36,751 nt of DNA from an uncultured Fusobacterium sp. (GTDB lineage: Bacteria; Fusobacteriota; Fusobacteriia; Fusobacteriales; Fusobacteriaceae): positions 1-36,751 of the forward strand of contig NZ_CAJKIS010000024.1 in the NCBI RefSeq assembly GCF_905200055.1. The letters are read 5' to 3'. The notes under the pieces are model-generated. The model was not told the origin of the DNA, did not search any database, and saw only the letters and a program-made list of their open reading frames with translations. How positions within the stretch are numbered: position 1 is the first letter of the stretch; each line of letters starts with the position of its first letter. This document shows, piece after piece, positions 7,934-16,649 of this stretch. The position numbers and the translations under genes are program-made.

Positions 7934-8992
7934 ATGAAGAAAATTGTTATTATGATTTTGGCACTAAGCTTAATTAGTTGTGGTAAAGAAACAAAAAAAG
8001 TTGTTGAGAAAAAAGAGACAGTTAAATTGGTAAAAAGTATTGAATTAAAAGAGACAACTGTGGATTATATAAAAGATTATAATGGTGAATTAAAACCTAA
8101 AAATGAAATTGCTATTGTCACTCCAACTGGTGGAGATGTTAAAAAAATATATTTCAAAAATGGAGACAGAGTAAAAAAAGGTGATCTTATCTTAGAATTA
8201 AGTGATGCATCTACTGAATCTGCTTATTATGAAGCTGAAGGAAAGCTTTTAAAGGCTAGATCTAGTTATTCTACTGACAGTATAGCCTTTAGTAAATATA
8301 AAAAACTTTATGCTAAAGAGTTAGTTTCTGAAGATGAGTACCTAAATGCTAAAAATAATTTTGAAAATAGCAAAGGAGAATTAAAAATAGCTGAAGCTAA
8401 CTACATCAAAGCCAAAGATAACTTTGATAGATTAAAAGTTATTGCTAAAATTAATGGAATAGTTACTGATTTAGATCTAAAAGAGTTTGAAAAAACTTCT
8501 CCAAATCAAAAGTTACTAACTGTTATAGATAACAGCATTATGGAATTGACAATAGCTGTTTCTGGAAAGGATTTAGAAAATAGTAAAATAGGTGATAAAG
8601 CTGATATTTTAGTTGAAGAGATAGGAAAAAATTTAACTGGAACAATTAGTGAGATAAATCTTAGCTCAAATAGCAATACCAAAAAATATTCTGTAAAATT
8701 AACTGTTGAAAATAGTGAAAATAACCTATTAAAAGGGCTATATGCAAAGGTTAAACTTCAACATGGGACTATAAAAGGTTTATTTGTACCTAGCCAATCT
8801 ATTATGATAAAAGATCTTTATTCTTATATTGTAGTTACTAGAGATAATGTAGCTACAATATACAAAATAACTCCTAAACTTACTATTGAAGATATGCAAC
8901 TAATTGAATTCCCAAATTATAAAGCTGGAGATAAATTAGTAATAGAAGGACAATATCTATTAAACAACAATGATAAGGTAAGGGAGAACTAA
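7934..8992 (+). CDS. RND efflux periplasmic adaptor lipoprotein
   Basis: This 352-residue membrane-fusion protein (HlyD/AcrA-like) links an inner-membrane RND pump to an outer-membrane channel. A lipobox ends at Cys16 (LSLISC), so the mature protein is probably lipid-anchored in the inner membrane. Next come a beta-hairpin/lipoyl half-motif (TPTGGDVKKIYFKNGDRVKKGDLIL), a helical hairpin rich in Lys, Ala and Glu at about 90-160, the second lipoyl half (VIAKINGIVTDLDL), and beta-barrel and membrane-proximal domains. The ATG is preceded by GGGGG. The stop is one base before the permease start region (8992 to 8994), so the two are coupled. No TolC-type channel gene is in the window. Confidence 0.9.
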   Translation: MKKIVIMILALSLISCGKETKKVVEKKETVKLVKSIELKETTVDYIKDYNGELKPKNEIAIVTPTGGDVKKIYFKNGDRVKKGDLILELSDASTESAYYEAEGKLLKARSSYSTDSIAFSKYKKLYAKELVSEDEYLNAKNNFENSKGELKIAEANYIKAKDNFDRLKVIAKINGIVTDLDLKEFEKTSPNQKLLTVIDNSIMELTIAVSGKDLENSKIGDKADILVEEIGKNLTGTISEINLSSNSNTKKYSVKLTVENSENNLLKGLYAKVKLQHGTIKGLFVPSQSIMIKDLYSYIVVTRDNVATIYKITPKLTIEDMQLIEFPNYKAGDKLVIEGQYLLNNNDKVREN

Positions 8993-8993
8993 G

Positions 8994-11900
8994 ATGAAAT
9001 CAATTCCAGAATTTTCAATAAGAAAACCAGCTACAACGATTATGTTTATAATCTCTATGATCTTTTTTGGTTTTTTAGGATTGAGAAAGATGCCAGTAGA
9101 GATGTTACCAAATATAAATAAACCTACTGTTCGTATAAGAATAAAATGGGATGGGGCTACTCCCGATGATGTTGATAAGATGATAACTCGTAAAATTGAA
9201 GATGTTTTACCAAATGTTGAAGGGATTGTTGAGTACAGTTCAGAATCTTCAGCAGAAACTTCTCTAATTTTTATTAAATTTAAGTATGGAACAGATGTTG
9301 AAACTAAGATAACTTTAATTCAAAATGAGTTAAATCAAATTAGAAACAAATTTCCTAATGATATGAAAGAACCTTCAATTAGAAAAAGTTCATCCTCTGA
9401 CATTCCAGCTCTGACATTCACTCTCTATGGTGGAGATATGATGGAGATGAGAAGTTATGCTGAAAACAACCTAAAACCTATGCTTGAACGTCTTGAAGGT
9501 GTATCAGAGATTGATGTATATGGGGGACAAGAACAAGAAGTAGCTATTGAAATTGACCCTGATAAATTAGAAAATTATAATTTAAGTATAGTTGATGTTT
9601 ACAATAAGATGAAAAGCTCTAGTATAAATATTCCTGGGGGGATATTGAGAGAGGGAGAAAAAGAGTATCTTATTAAAATTGAGGCTGAAATTGAAACAGC
9701 TGATGAGATAAAAGAGATTATTTTAAGCAATAAAGATGGACATCTTTTAAAATTAAAGGATATAGCTAATATAAAAGTTGCTCCTAAAGATGTCAAATCT
9801 ATTTATAGAAAAAATGGTGAAGATAGTATTGTTGTTATTATCTCTAAAACAGATGGTGGAAATGCTATTTCAATAGTAAATAATTCTAAAAAACTTTTAG
9901 AGAAGAATAGAGGTTCTCTTCCTTTAAATACCAAATTAAACTATGAGTTTGATTCTTCTATAACTATTAATAACTCTATAAATAATGTTAAAAATAGTGG
10001 TATTCAAGGGTTAGTTTTAGCATCTTTAATACTTTTTGTATTTTTAAAAAGTATCTCTGCAACTCTTATAATAGCAGTAGCTATTCCTATATCTATTATA
10101 TTTACATTTTTCCTATTAAATATGCAAGGAATAAGTATAAACTTAATCTCATTAATGGGATTATCTCTAGGTATAGGAATGTTAGTTGATAACTCAGTTG
10201 TAGTTGTAGACAATATCTTTAGACATATGACAGAGCTTGGGAAAAGTAAGATACAAGCTGCTAAAGATGGAGCAGAGGAGATGGCTCTTCCTGTATTGGC
10301 ATCAACTATGACTACCGTTGCTGCTTTCTTGCCACTTGTTTTCCAAGAAGGATTGGCTAAAGAGCAATTTAATAACTTATGTTATGCTATATCTTACTCT
10401 CTATTAGCATCATTGATTATCTCTTTAACTTTTGTTCCAATGATAGCTAGTAAGATAATGGATCAGAAGAAAAATCTAAATGCTGAAGGTAAAATTATGA
10501 CTACTTTCAGAAAGATTTATGTAAATAGCTTAAAGTGGTCAATTAGAAAAAGAGGAATAGTTCTATTAATTTTATTGGCTCTTTTCAGTGGTTCTCTTTA
10601 TGTAGCATCAAAATTAGGGGGAAGATTTACTCCAACTATTGATGAGGGAAGATATGCAGTTGTTGCTAAACTTCCATCTGGTTCAGATGTAAATAAAGGA
10701 GATAGAATAGGAAAGATACTTGAAGAGAAGGTTAAAGATCTTCCTTTTGTTGTTGACTACACTGTTTCAGCTAATGGAACAAGTTCTATTTTAAATATCA
10801 ATGCAGGTTTAAAAACTTCAAGGGAAGAAAGTATGTCTGATATTCTAAAAAAACTTAGACAAACTTTTGTGGAAATTCCTGATATGGAATTGACTATTGC
10901 TCCTGGTTATAGATTTGGAACTAGAGGGCTTTATGATTTAGAATTTGAACTTTACTCCGACAATGAGGCTCAACTTCAAATAATATCTGAGCAATTAAAA
11001 GAGCAGATTAAAAAAATAGATGGTATATACGATGTTACCTCTTCATTTGAAGGGGGTAAACCTGAAGGAAAATTCTATATCAACAGAGAAAAAGCTGAAT
11101 ATTATGGACTTGATGTTAAAGAAATTGCTACAATGATTCAAACACAAATTTTAGGTGGAACTCCTATAAAAATAAATAGTGACAATAGTGAGATTGATGT
11201 TACATTAAAGCTACAAAAAAAATATAGAGAATCAACTGGATTGATTTTAGATTCAAGAATTACTTTAAAATCTGGAGAAAATATTAGAATATCTGATGTA
11301 GCAGAGTTTAGAGCTGAAGAAGGACCTTCTAAAATAGAAAAGAAAGATAAGAAAAAGAAGATTGTTCTATATGCTAACCTTAAAAGTGAGCTTGACTTGA
11401 AAACTGCTCAAGAACTTGTTATTGAAACCCTTGAAGATATGGGATATCCTGAGGGAATAACTTATGGCACTGGTGGAAAGAGTGCTGATATGGCTGAAAT
11501 GAGTAATCAACTACAATATACATTTATGATAGCTGTATTCTTAATATACTTTATTTTAGTTTGGCAATTTGAATCTTTTATAATGCCTTTTGTTATAATT
11601 CTTTCAATTCCACTATCTACAACAGGAGCTTTCTATGCTCTTTATCTAGCTGGACTTAGTATTGATGCTATGGTTTCAGTAGGGTTTGTAATGCTAGCTG
11701 GTATAGTTGTAAACAATGCTATTGTTCTAATTGATTTTATCAACTTTAGAAGAGAAGTCGGTGACAATATGAATAAAGCTTTAATTACAGCAGGAAAAAC
11801 AAGATTAAGACCTATATTAATGACAACATTAACTACTGTTCTTGGTATGCTACCTTTAATGTTTAGTAATGGTGAGGGATCTGAAATCTATAAAGGAATG

Positions 11901-12035
11901 TCTTTTGTTGTTGTATTTGGACTTTCTGCTGCTACACTATTGACACTTATAGTTATTCCTGTATTCTATTACTTTATAGATGACTTTGTAAAAGCATGTA
12001 AAAAATTAAAAGAGAGTATTTTAGCTAAAAAATAG
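8994..12035 (+). CDS. RND-family multidrug efflux permease (AcrB/MdtB-like)
   Basis: This 1013-residue inner-membrane pump exports substrates in exchange for protons. The length and the duplicated plan are typical: TM1 at about 12-28, a large periplasmic domain to about 330, TM2-6 to about 485, TM7 near 515, a second periplasmic domain, and TM8-12 from about 850. The TM4 sequence GMLVDNSVVVVDN holds an acidic residue at the proton-relay position but lacks the adjacent double Asp of AcrB (VDN instead of VDD). The TM10 region reads AGIVVNNAIVLIDF. I see no CzcA-type metal signature, so drug, dye or bile-type substrates are more likely than heavy metals. It sits between its adaptor and a MerR regulator. 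Confidence 0.92.
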   Translation: MKSIPEFSIRKPATTIMFIISMIFFGFLGLRKMPVEMLPNINKPTVRIRIKWDGATPDDVDKMITRKIEDVLPNVEGIVEYSSESSAETSLIFIKFKYGTDVETKITLIQNELNQIRNKFPNDMKEPSIRKSSSSDIPALTFTLYGGDMMEMRSYAENNLKPMLERLEGVSEIDVYGGQEQEVAIEIDPDKLENYNLSIVDVYNKMKSSSINIPGGILREGEKEYLIKIEAEIETADEIKEIILSNKDGHLLKLKDIANIKVAPKDVKSIYRKNGEDSIVVIISKTDGGNAISIVNNSKKLLEKNRGSLPLNTKLNYEFDSSITINNSINNVKNSGIQGLVLASLILFVFLKSISATLIIAVAIPISIIFTFFLLNMQGISINLISLMGLSLGIGMLVDNSVVVVDNIFRHMTELGKSKIQAAKDGAEEMALPVLASTMTTVAAFLPLVFQEGLAKEQFNNLCYAISYSLLASLIISLTFVPMIASKIMDQKKNLNAEGKIMTTFRKIYVNSLKWSIRKRGIVLLILLALFSGSLYVASKLGGRFTPTIDEGRYAVVAKLPSGSDVNKGDRIGKILEEKVKDLPFVVDYTVSANGTSSILNINAGLKTSREESMSDILKKLRQTFVEIPDMELTIAPGYRFGTRGLYDLEFELYSDNEAQLQIISEQLKEQIKKIDGIYDVTSSFEGGKPEGKFYINREKAEYYGLDVKEIATMIQTQILGGTPIKINSDNSEIDVTLKLQKKYRESTGLILDSRITLKSGENIRISDVAEFRAEEGPSKIEKKDKKKKIVLYANLKSELDLKTAQELVIETLEDMGYPEGITYGTGGKSADMAEMSNQLQYTFMIAVFLIYFILVWQFESFIMPFVIILSIPLSTTGAFYALYLAGLSIDAMVSVGFVMLAGIVVNNAIVLIDFINFRREVGDNMNKALITAGKTRLRPILMTTLTTVLGMLPLMFSNGEGSEIYKGMSFVVVFGLSAATLLTLIVIPVFYYFIDDFVKACKKLKESILAKK

Positions 12036-12052
12036 ATATTGTTGGAGGAAAT

Positions 12053-12877
12053 ATGGAGGGTTACTTAACTATAGGAGAGATTTCAAAACTTACTGGTGTT
12101 CCTATTTCTACATTGAGATATTACGATAGTGAAGGTATAATCTCTCCACTTTATAAAGATAAAAAAAGCAATTATAGATATTATTCTGAAATACAAATTC
12201 CTATATTAAGAATAATCTTTTATTTAAAAAGGCTTGGATTTTCAAATGACTCTATAAAAAGTCATTTGAAAACTCTAAACTATTCACATACTTTAGATTT
12301 GATCTCACAGTTAATTTATGATACTAAGCAGGAGATAAAAAAACTACAAAAGCTTCACAAAGAGCTTATTAAAAGTAGTGAGCAGATAAAAAATCTTATA
12401 TCTATTGAAGAAAAAATCAACTCATTTTTTATTGAAGAGTCTGAAAAAATAAAAGCTATTTATGTTACAATAACTGAAAATGATGATGAGGAAAAATTTA
12501 TAAAGGCTGCTTTTAAAAAGCTTTCTCTCTATACTTTAAATACAGAAAGAGAGTTACTTCCTATCGGAGTTTGTGCTCTTACTATTCCACAAGAAAATAT
12601 AGAAAACAAAAGTTATAAAGAGACTAAATTGCTATATATGAAAGATATTAAGGAACTTACTGAAAAGATAACTCTTCCTAAAAGAAAATATGCTTGCATG
12701 TATTGTAAAGGAAATCTATTGAATAAAAATGAGAATATTGATAAGATTCTTGCTTGGATAGAAGAAAATAATCTTACTAAAAGTGAAGGAGATATACTAT
12801 TACATTTTCTTGCTGGTCCTGGCTTTATTAAAGCTCCTGAAGAGATTATGTATATTATAAAAGTTCCAATAAACTAA
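12053..12877 (+). CDS. MerR-family transcriptional regulator of the RND operon
   Basis: This 274-residue DNA-binding regulator starts with a MerR winged-helix domain: LTIGEISKLTGVPISTLRYYD, a wing with NYRYY, and helices to about residue 75. A dimerising coiled coil (about 80-120) and a C-terminal domain of about 150 residues follow. That size suggests a BltR/TipA-like drug-sensing regulator and not a short metal-sensing MerR. It is 17 bases after the permease, with GGAGG at 12044-12048, so it is probably in the same operon and autoregulated. Two Cys in YACMYCKG lie close together and could respond to thiols or metal, but no role is shown. The effector is unknown. Confidence 0.88.
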   Translation: MEGYLTIGEISKLTGVPISTLRYYDSEGIISPLYKDKKSNYRYYSEIQIPILRIIFYLKRLGFSNDSIKSHLKTLNYSHTLDLISQLIYDTKQEIKKLQKLHKELIKSSEQIKNLISIEEKINSFFIEESEKIKAIYVTITENDDEEKFIKAAFKKLSLYTLNTERELLPIGVCALTIPQENIENKSYKETKLLYMKDIKELTEKITLPKRKYACMYCKGNLLNKNENIDKILAWIEENNLTKSEGDILLHFLAGPGFIKAPEEIMYIIKVPIN

Positions 12878-12879
12878 TT

Positions 12880-12914
12880 GAAAGAGAGAGGACATCACAA
12901 TCCTCTCTTTTCTT
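12880..12914. terminator. Bidirectional terminator
   Basis: GAAAGAGAGAGGA pairs with TCCTCTCTTTTC around an 8-base loop, with one bulge. It separates the convergent MerR and TPR genes. Confidence 0.75.
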
Positions 12915-12919
12915 ATTAA

Positions 12920-13780
12920 CTATTCTGTTAAATCTGAACAATAGATATTTTTATCTGAATCTATCTCTACCATTATACAATGCCCAGCAAAATAATCTGG
13001 ATAACAGTAGAAATAAACTTCCATACTTATTTTATCTTCATTAAAAATAATATTTACAGTTTCAGGATATAAGCTTTTTAAAAATTCCTCTTTTTTTATA
13101 GGTAGATAAACTTTTTCATTATCTTCTACAAGATAACATTTTTTCTCTTCCCCTTCAACAGGTATTCCACTACTTGCCCATTTCTCAGCAAGAGAGATAA
13201 TTCCACTTTCTAAAAGTTTCTCCTCTAATTTTTCTCTATTTTCCTCTAACCATTTTAAATTCTCTTTTATCTCTTCTAACTTTTCATCTAACACTAACTC
13301 ATCTTCAGAAATTATACTTAAAGCAACTTTATCTCTATTAAAGATACTAAATAGAGTTTCATAACTATCCTCTGTATCAAAGAAATCTTCAACTTTTAAA
13401 ATATCAAAAGTTTTCTTATCTTCATATATATCAAATTTCATATTCAATTTTCTTAAAAAGAAAAGTGTCCAAATATCATTTGGTGCTAAAGAGTACGAGT
13501 TTTTAAAATATTCTAAAGCTTTCTCTTTATCATCTAAATAATAGTAATTATGCCCCATTCTATAATGCCAAAGAGAATCATTTTTCCCTTGCTCCTCAAC
13601 CGAAAGCAATACATCTATTGCCTCTTGATATTTTCCTTGTCCATTTAATGCTCTTGCTAAATATGTTTCTATCTCATAATCTCTTTTATTGGCAGATAGA
13701 GTTTTAATTTTTTCTATAATTTTATTATACTCACTATTTTCAATAAATTTATCAAATTTTTCAAATAATATTCTACTCAT
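12920..13780 (-). CDS. Tetratricopeptide-repeat protein with C-terminal DUF2004/DUF2262-like end
   Basis: This 286-residue protein is probably cytoplasmic, since no signal peptide is seen. Residues about 35-105 form at least two TPR units (YLARALNGQGKYQEAIDVLL, then WHYRMGHNYYYLDDKEKALE, then the end of an LAPND repeat), a protein-binding scaffold. The middle is acidic and helical. The last 45 residues are beta-rich and contain DYFAGHCIMVEID, which resembles the conserved Gly-His of the DUF2004/DUF2262 families; that match is from memory and tentative. It lies 9 bases downstream of the DUF1877 gene on the same strand, so they form a two-gene operon. Proteins of these families are often found with polymorphic-toxin immunity genes, but no toxin is nearby. 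Function unknown. Confidence 0.65.
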   Translation of the reverse strand: MSRILFEKFDKFIENSEYNKIIEKIKTLSANKRDYEIETYLARALNGQGKYQEAIDVLLSVEEQGKNDSLWHYRMGHNYYYLDDKEKALEYFKNSYSLAPNDIWTLFFLRKLNMKFDIYEDKKTFDILKVEDFFDTEDSYETLFSIFNRDKVALSIISEDELVLDEKLEEIKENLKWLEENREKLEEKLLESGIISLAEKWASSGIPVEGEEKKCYLVEDNEKVYLPIKKEEFLKSLYPETVNIIFNEDKISMEVYFYCYPDYFAGHCIMVEIDSDKNIYCSDLTE

Positions 13781-13789
13781 ATACTCTCC

Positions 13790-14293
13790 TTAATATATAC
13801 TTATTATAATATTTAATTTTTTATTGTAACATCTTTTATAGAAATCTAAAAGTCCCTCATAACAGAATATAATTTCATCAAAAACATCTTCAGCCACAGC
13901 TTTTTTCCATCTATTTGGATAGATTTTATCTTTATCATACTCTTCAAGATTTTGCTCTTTCACAAGAATATCAATATTTACTTTTTCTAAAGCCTCTATT
14001 ATCTCAGGCAATTCACTATATTTAGTAACCTTTAAAATCTCTTTAATACTATTGGTATTAGTTAATTTTTCCTTTCCCATAATAGCTTCACTTAACTTAT
14101 TCTCTTTTATTGGATTAAAAGCTGATTTTTTAGTAAGAAAGAAATGAAGAGCATCCCACATCTCATCAACATCACATATATCACAAGTTTCATTTTCAGA
14201 AAGTTCTTCTATCTCATCTATTATCTCATCACAATCCATTTTTTTCATTTTCTTTAAAACATTATCGTCTACAGCCATATATTGTGCTAGCAT
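13790..14293 (-). CDS. DUF1877 (YfbM-like) family protein
   Basis: This 167-residue protein resembles Escherichia coli YfbM (DUF1877). Both share an early MxxxY start region, a Glu/Asp-rich helix, and the conserved core EMWDALHFFLT, which corresponds to the family's WDxLHFxLT. It is small, acidic and lacks a signal or membrane segment. The ATG at 14293 has a purine-rich ribosome site (AAAGGAGAAAAGGAA) upstream. It is the first gene of a pair with the TPR protein. The biochemical role of DUF1877 is not known; some members are annotated near toxin-immunity clusters. Confidence 0.7.
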   Translation of the reverse strand: MLAQYMAVDDNVLKKMKKMDCDEIIDEIEELSENETCDICDVDEMWDALHFFLTKKSAFNPIKENKLSEAIMGKEKLTNTNSIKEILKVTKYSELPEIIEALEKVNIDILVKEQNLEEYDKDKIYPNRWKKAVAEDVFDEIIFCYEGLLDFYKRCYNKKLNIIISIY

Positions 14294-14426
14294 TTCCTTT
14301 TCTCCTTTTTGTCCGTTTTCTTTAATTTTATCATAACTATTATTAATAATCTATTAGCTATCTTAAAAAATCTATTCTTTTGTGCTAATATATTAAATAT
14401 AAAATTTTAATTAAGGGGGAGTAAAA

Positions 14427-15566
14427 ATGGATTTAAATTTTTTATTAGATGATATTATAAAAAATAGAAGAGCTCTTCATCAAATACCTGAAACTGCTCT
14501 TGAAGAGTTTAAAACTAAAGAATATCTTAAAAACTATCTAATCTCAATAGGATTAGAGCCTCAAGAAGTTGTTGAAACTGGGTTATTTGTTTACATCGAA
14601 GGAAAAGATAAAGAGAATTGTATCGCATTTAGAAGTGATATTGATGCTCTAAATATAAAAGAGGAAACAGGAGCAGAGTTTGAATCAAAACATGTTGGTA
14701 AGATGCATGCTTGTGGACACGATGGACATATGACTACTCTACTTGCTTTTGCTAAATATCTTACAACTATACAACCACTTGAAAAAAGTGTCCTTCTTAT
14801 TTTCCAACCTGCTGAAGAATCTCCAGGTAGAGCAAAGGATATTGTTGAAACTGGATTATTAAAAAAATACAATGTTAAAGCTATCTATGGAATGCACCTT
14901 TTCCCTGAACTTCCTGAAGGGACAGTAGCAAGTAAAGAAGGACCATTCTTTGCTCAAGCAGCTTTAATGACTACAACTATTACAGGAAAAAGTGGACATG
15001 GAGCTATGCCACACAAAACAATAGATCCTCTAATGGCATTTACTAAAATTGTAGATGGATATCAAACTATTGTTTCAAGAAATCTTTCTCCATTTGATCC
15101 TGGAGTTGTAACTATTGGTAAATTCTGTGGTGGTTCAGCTCAAAATATAATTGCTGATACAGTTAATTTTTGGGGAACTATAAGAACTTTTAAAGAGGAA
15201 AACACTGAATTTATAATTGATAGAATAAAAGAGATTCATAGAGGAATTGAACTTTCTTATAGAGTTAAAATTGATGAAAAGATAGATATTGTATATCCAC
15301 CAGTAGTAAATGATAAAGAGCTTTATAAAAAATTTGTTGAAACTATGAAAGATATGAACTATGTTGAACATGAAGCTTTAACTATTTCTGAAGATTTTGC
15401 TTACTATCAAAAAGAAGTTCCAGGAATATTTATGCTTTTAGGAACTAGAAGTGAAGAAAAAGGATTTATTCACCCTCTTCATAGCTGCCATTTTAATTTC
15501 GATGAAAAGGTACTTTTAAAAGGAGTAGAAGCTTTTGCTAGAATTTTAGAAAGTCATAACAACTAA
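14427..15566 (+). CDS. M20-family amidohydrolase (N-acyl-amino-acid or hippurate hydrolase type)
   Basis: This 379-residue zinc metalloenzyme hydrolyses an amide bond of an N-acylated amino acid or similar substrate. Metal-binding and catalytic signatures are present: MHACGHDGHM at about 92-101, PAEESPG at about 128-134 with the catalytic Glu pair, GMHLFPELPEG, and a C-terminal SEDFAYY and LHSCHFNFDE with the last His. The lid/dimer domain lies at about 185-295 with SGHGAMPH. It has the usual length for this family and is cytoplasmic. The ATG follows GGGGGAG at 14415-14421. It is monocistronic, followed by an unusual structured region. Exact substrate (N-acetyl-L-amino acid, hippurate, indole-acetyl-amino acid) cannot be set from sequence. 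Confidence 0.9.
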   Translation: MDLNFLLDDIIKNRRALHQIPETALEEFKTKEYLKNYLISIGLEPQEVVETGLFVYIEGKDKENCIAFRSDIDALNIKEETGAEFESKHVGKMHACGHDGHMTTLLAFAKYLTTIQPLEKSVLLIFQPAEESPGRAKDIVETGLLKKYNVKAIYGMHLFPELPEGTVASKEGPFFAQAALMTTTITGKSGHGAMPHKTIDPLMAFTKIVDGYQTIVSRNLSPFDPGVVTIGKFCGGSAQNIIADTVNFWGTIRTFKEENTEFIIDRIKEIHRGIELSYRVKIDEKIDIVYPPVVNDKELYKKFVETMKDMNYVEHEALTISEDFAYYQKEVPGIFMLLGTRSEEKGFIHPLHSCHFNFDEKVLLKGVEAFARILESHNN

Positions 15567-15926
15567 CACTTGATTATTTAGTTATGCTTATTTAATACAT
15601 CGTTAGTTTTACAGCAAATTTCCTTTGCATTTAGCGATTATTAGTCAATTTTAGTTATTTATATTCTTTTTTAACATCAAGTTGCTTCCATGTCAGTGAA
15701 TATCCCTAGGCTCATTCCGTTGTATGGGTATCGCAGGAGTTCCACTCCTGCATCTCAAAAATAGTAGTCGCTAAAGCTTCTCTATTTTTGGAACTCGCTT
15801 CGCCTCAAACACGTTGCATTTTCCTAACTTTATTTCACTAAGGGCTTCTAATATTCTCTTCCAAATTACATCAACTTGATGTTAGGAGAAATTAATTTTT
15901 GATTAAATATCTAAATATTTAATAAT
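15567..15926. repeat. Gene-free structured element with 13-bp terminal inverted repeats
   Basis: The roughly 360 bases after the amidohydrolase hold no plausible gene. TAACATCAAGTTG at 15672-15684 is exactly inverted as CAACTTGATGTTA at 15872-15884, bounding a 213-base core. A partly similar sequence (CTAACACTTGAT) also lies at the left edge, 15570-15581. The core is visibly richer in G/C than its surroundings and contains an 8-bp hairpin (GCAGGAGT with ACTCCTGC) and a longer-range AAAAATAG/CTATTTTT pairing. Left of the core is a GCAAA/TTTGC hairpin. To the right, 15902-15923 is a perfect 9-bp inverted repeat. This looks like a dispersed repeat or MITE-like insertion, or a structured RNA. I do not recognise the family with certainty. 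Confidence 0.55.
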
Positions 15927-15963
15927 AAAAAGAGAGTAACAGTTTAAAAGCTACTCTCTTTTT
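15927..15963. terminator. Bidirectional terminator
   Basis: AAAAAGAGAGTA (15927-15938) pairs with TACTCTCTTTTT (15952-15963). It stands at the 3' end of the minus-strand gene at 15969-16631 and can also stop rightward transcription from the amidohydrolase. Confidence 0.88.
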
Positions 15964-15968
15964 CTATC

Positions 15969-16631
15969 CTATTCATTTGTTATTTCAATAAAAGTTTCAA
16001 TCTTTGCACCAATAAATTTGATAATCTCTTTTAACTCTTGTGGACTTGTTTCAAAACCTTGATTAAATAGATCAGAGTTTCTTCCTCTTAATTTTAAAAT
16101 ATCAAGAATAGTTGTTGTCAGTTGCTCTGCCTTTTCTGTTTTTAAAACAAAAGCTAACTCATATTGATCTGAATATTCCTTAGAGAAAAGTCTAAATATC
16201 TTATCTATTGTCAACTTCTTCTCATAGATAATTTTACAAACCCAACTATCTACCTCTTTTTTTTGAGCCTCTAATTTATCCTTTTTAGCATAATAGATAT
16301 AGATACACTCTTTTTTCTCAATCTCTTTATCTTTACTTGAATTTAGCTCAACTCTCTCTAACTCTTGATCCTCTATTATCTTTTTATAAAATCCCTCTAA
16401 TGGTTTCTCAAGTATCCCTTTTTTTCTTAAACTTTCAAGTCCATTTTTTACTGCACTAACTAAACTTGTTTTTGTTTGATTAGCACCACCATTACTTATA
16501 TGATACTCCCTTACAAGCTCAATTATATCCTCTCTCTTTTTCAATTCATTGCTTTTTAATAGCTTAGGAATAAAAGTTTCAACCATTTTTGCATTTAAAA
16601 TTACACCAGCATACTCATATGTAGTATTCAT
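15969..16631 (-). CDS. Winged-helix protein with degenerate GIY-YIG-like C-terminal domain
   Basis: This 220-residue protein has no clear annotation by eye. Residues about 5-85 look like a winged helix (helices, a GG turn, then VKNGLESLRKKGILEKPLEGFY as recognition helix and wing). Residues about 108-215 follow the outline of the T5orf172-like GIY-YIG domain: IYIYYA, WVCKI, the hydrophobic LAFVLKT strand, TILDILKLRGR, and FETSPQELKEIIKFI. The family's usual KIG, IH and EWF positions are altered here (KII, IL, GF), so nuclease activity is probably lost. The start is ATG 16631, with an AGGGTGAG ribosome site upstream, preferred over GTG 16640. It is 19 bases downstream of the RseC-like gene and probably co-transcribed. 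Domain calls are inference from pattern. Confidence 0.5.
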   Translation of the reverse strand: MNTTYEYAGVILNAKMVETFIPKLLKSNELKKREDIIELVREYHISNGGANQTKTSLVSAVKNGLESLRKKGILEKPLEGFYKKIIEDQELERVELNSSKDKEIEKKECIYIYYAKKDKLEAQKKEVDSWVCKIIYEKKLTIDKIFRLFSKEYSDQYELAFVLKTEKAEQLTTTILDILKLRGRNSDLFNQGFETSPQELKEIIKFIGAKIETFIEITNE

Positions 16632-16649
16632 CTTTCTCACCCTGATATT

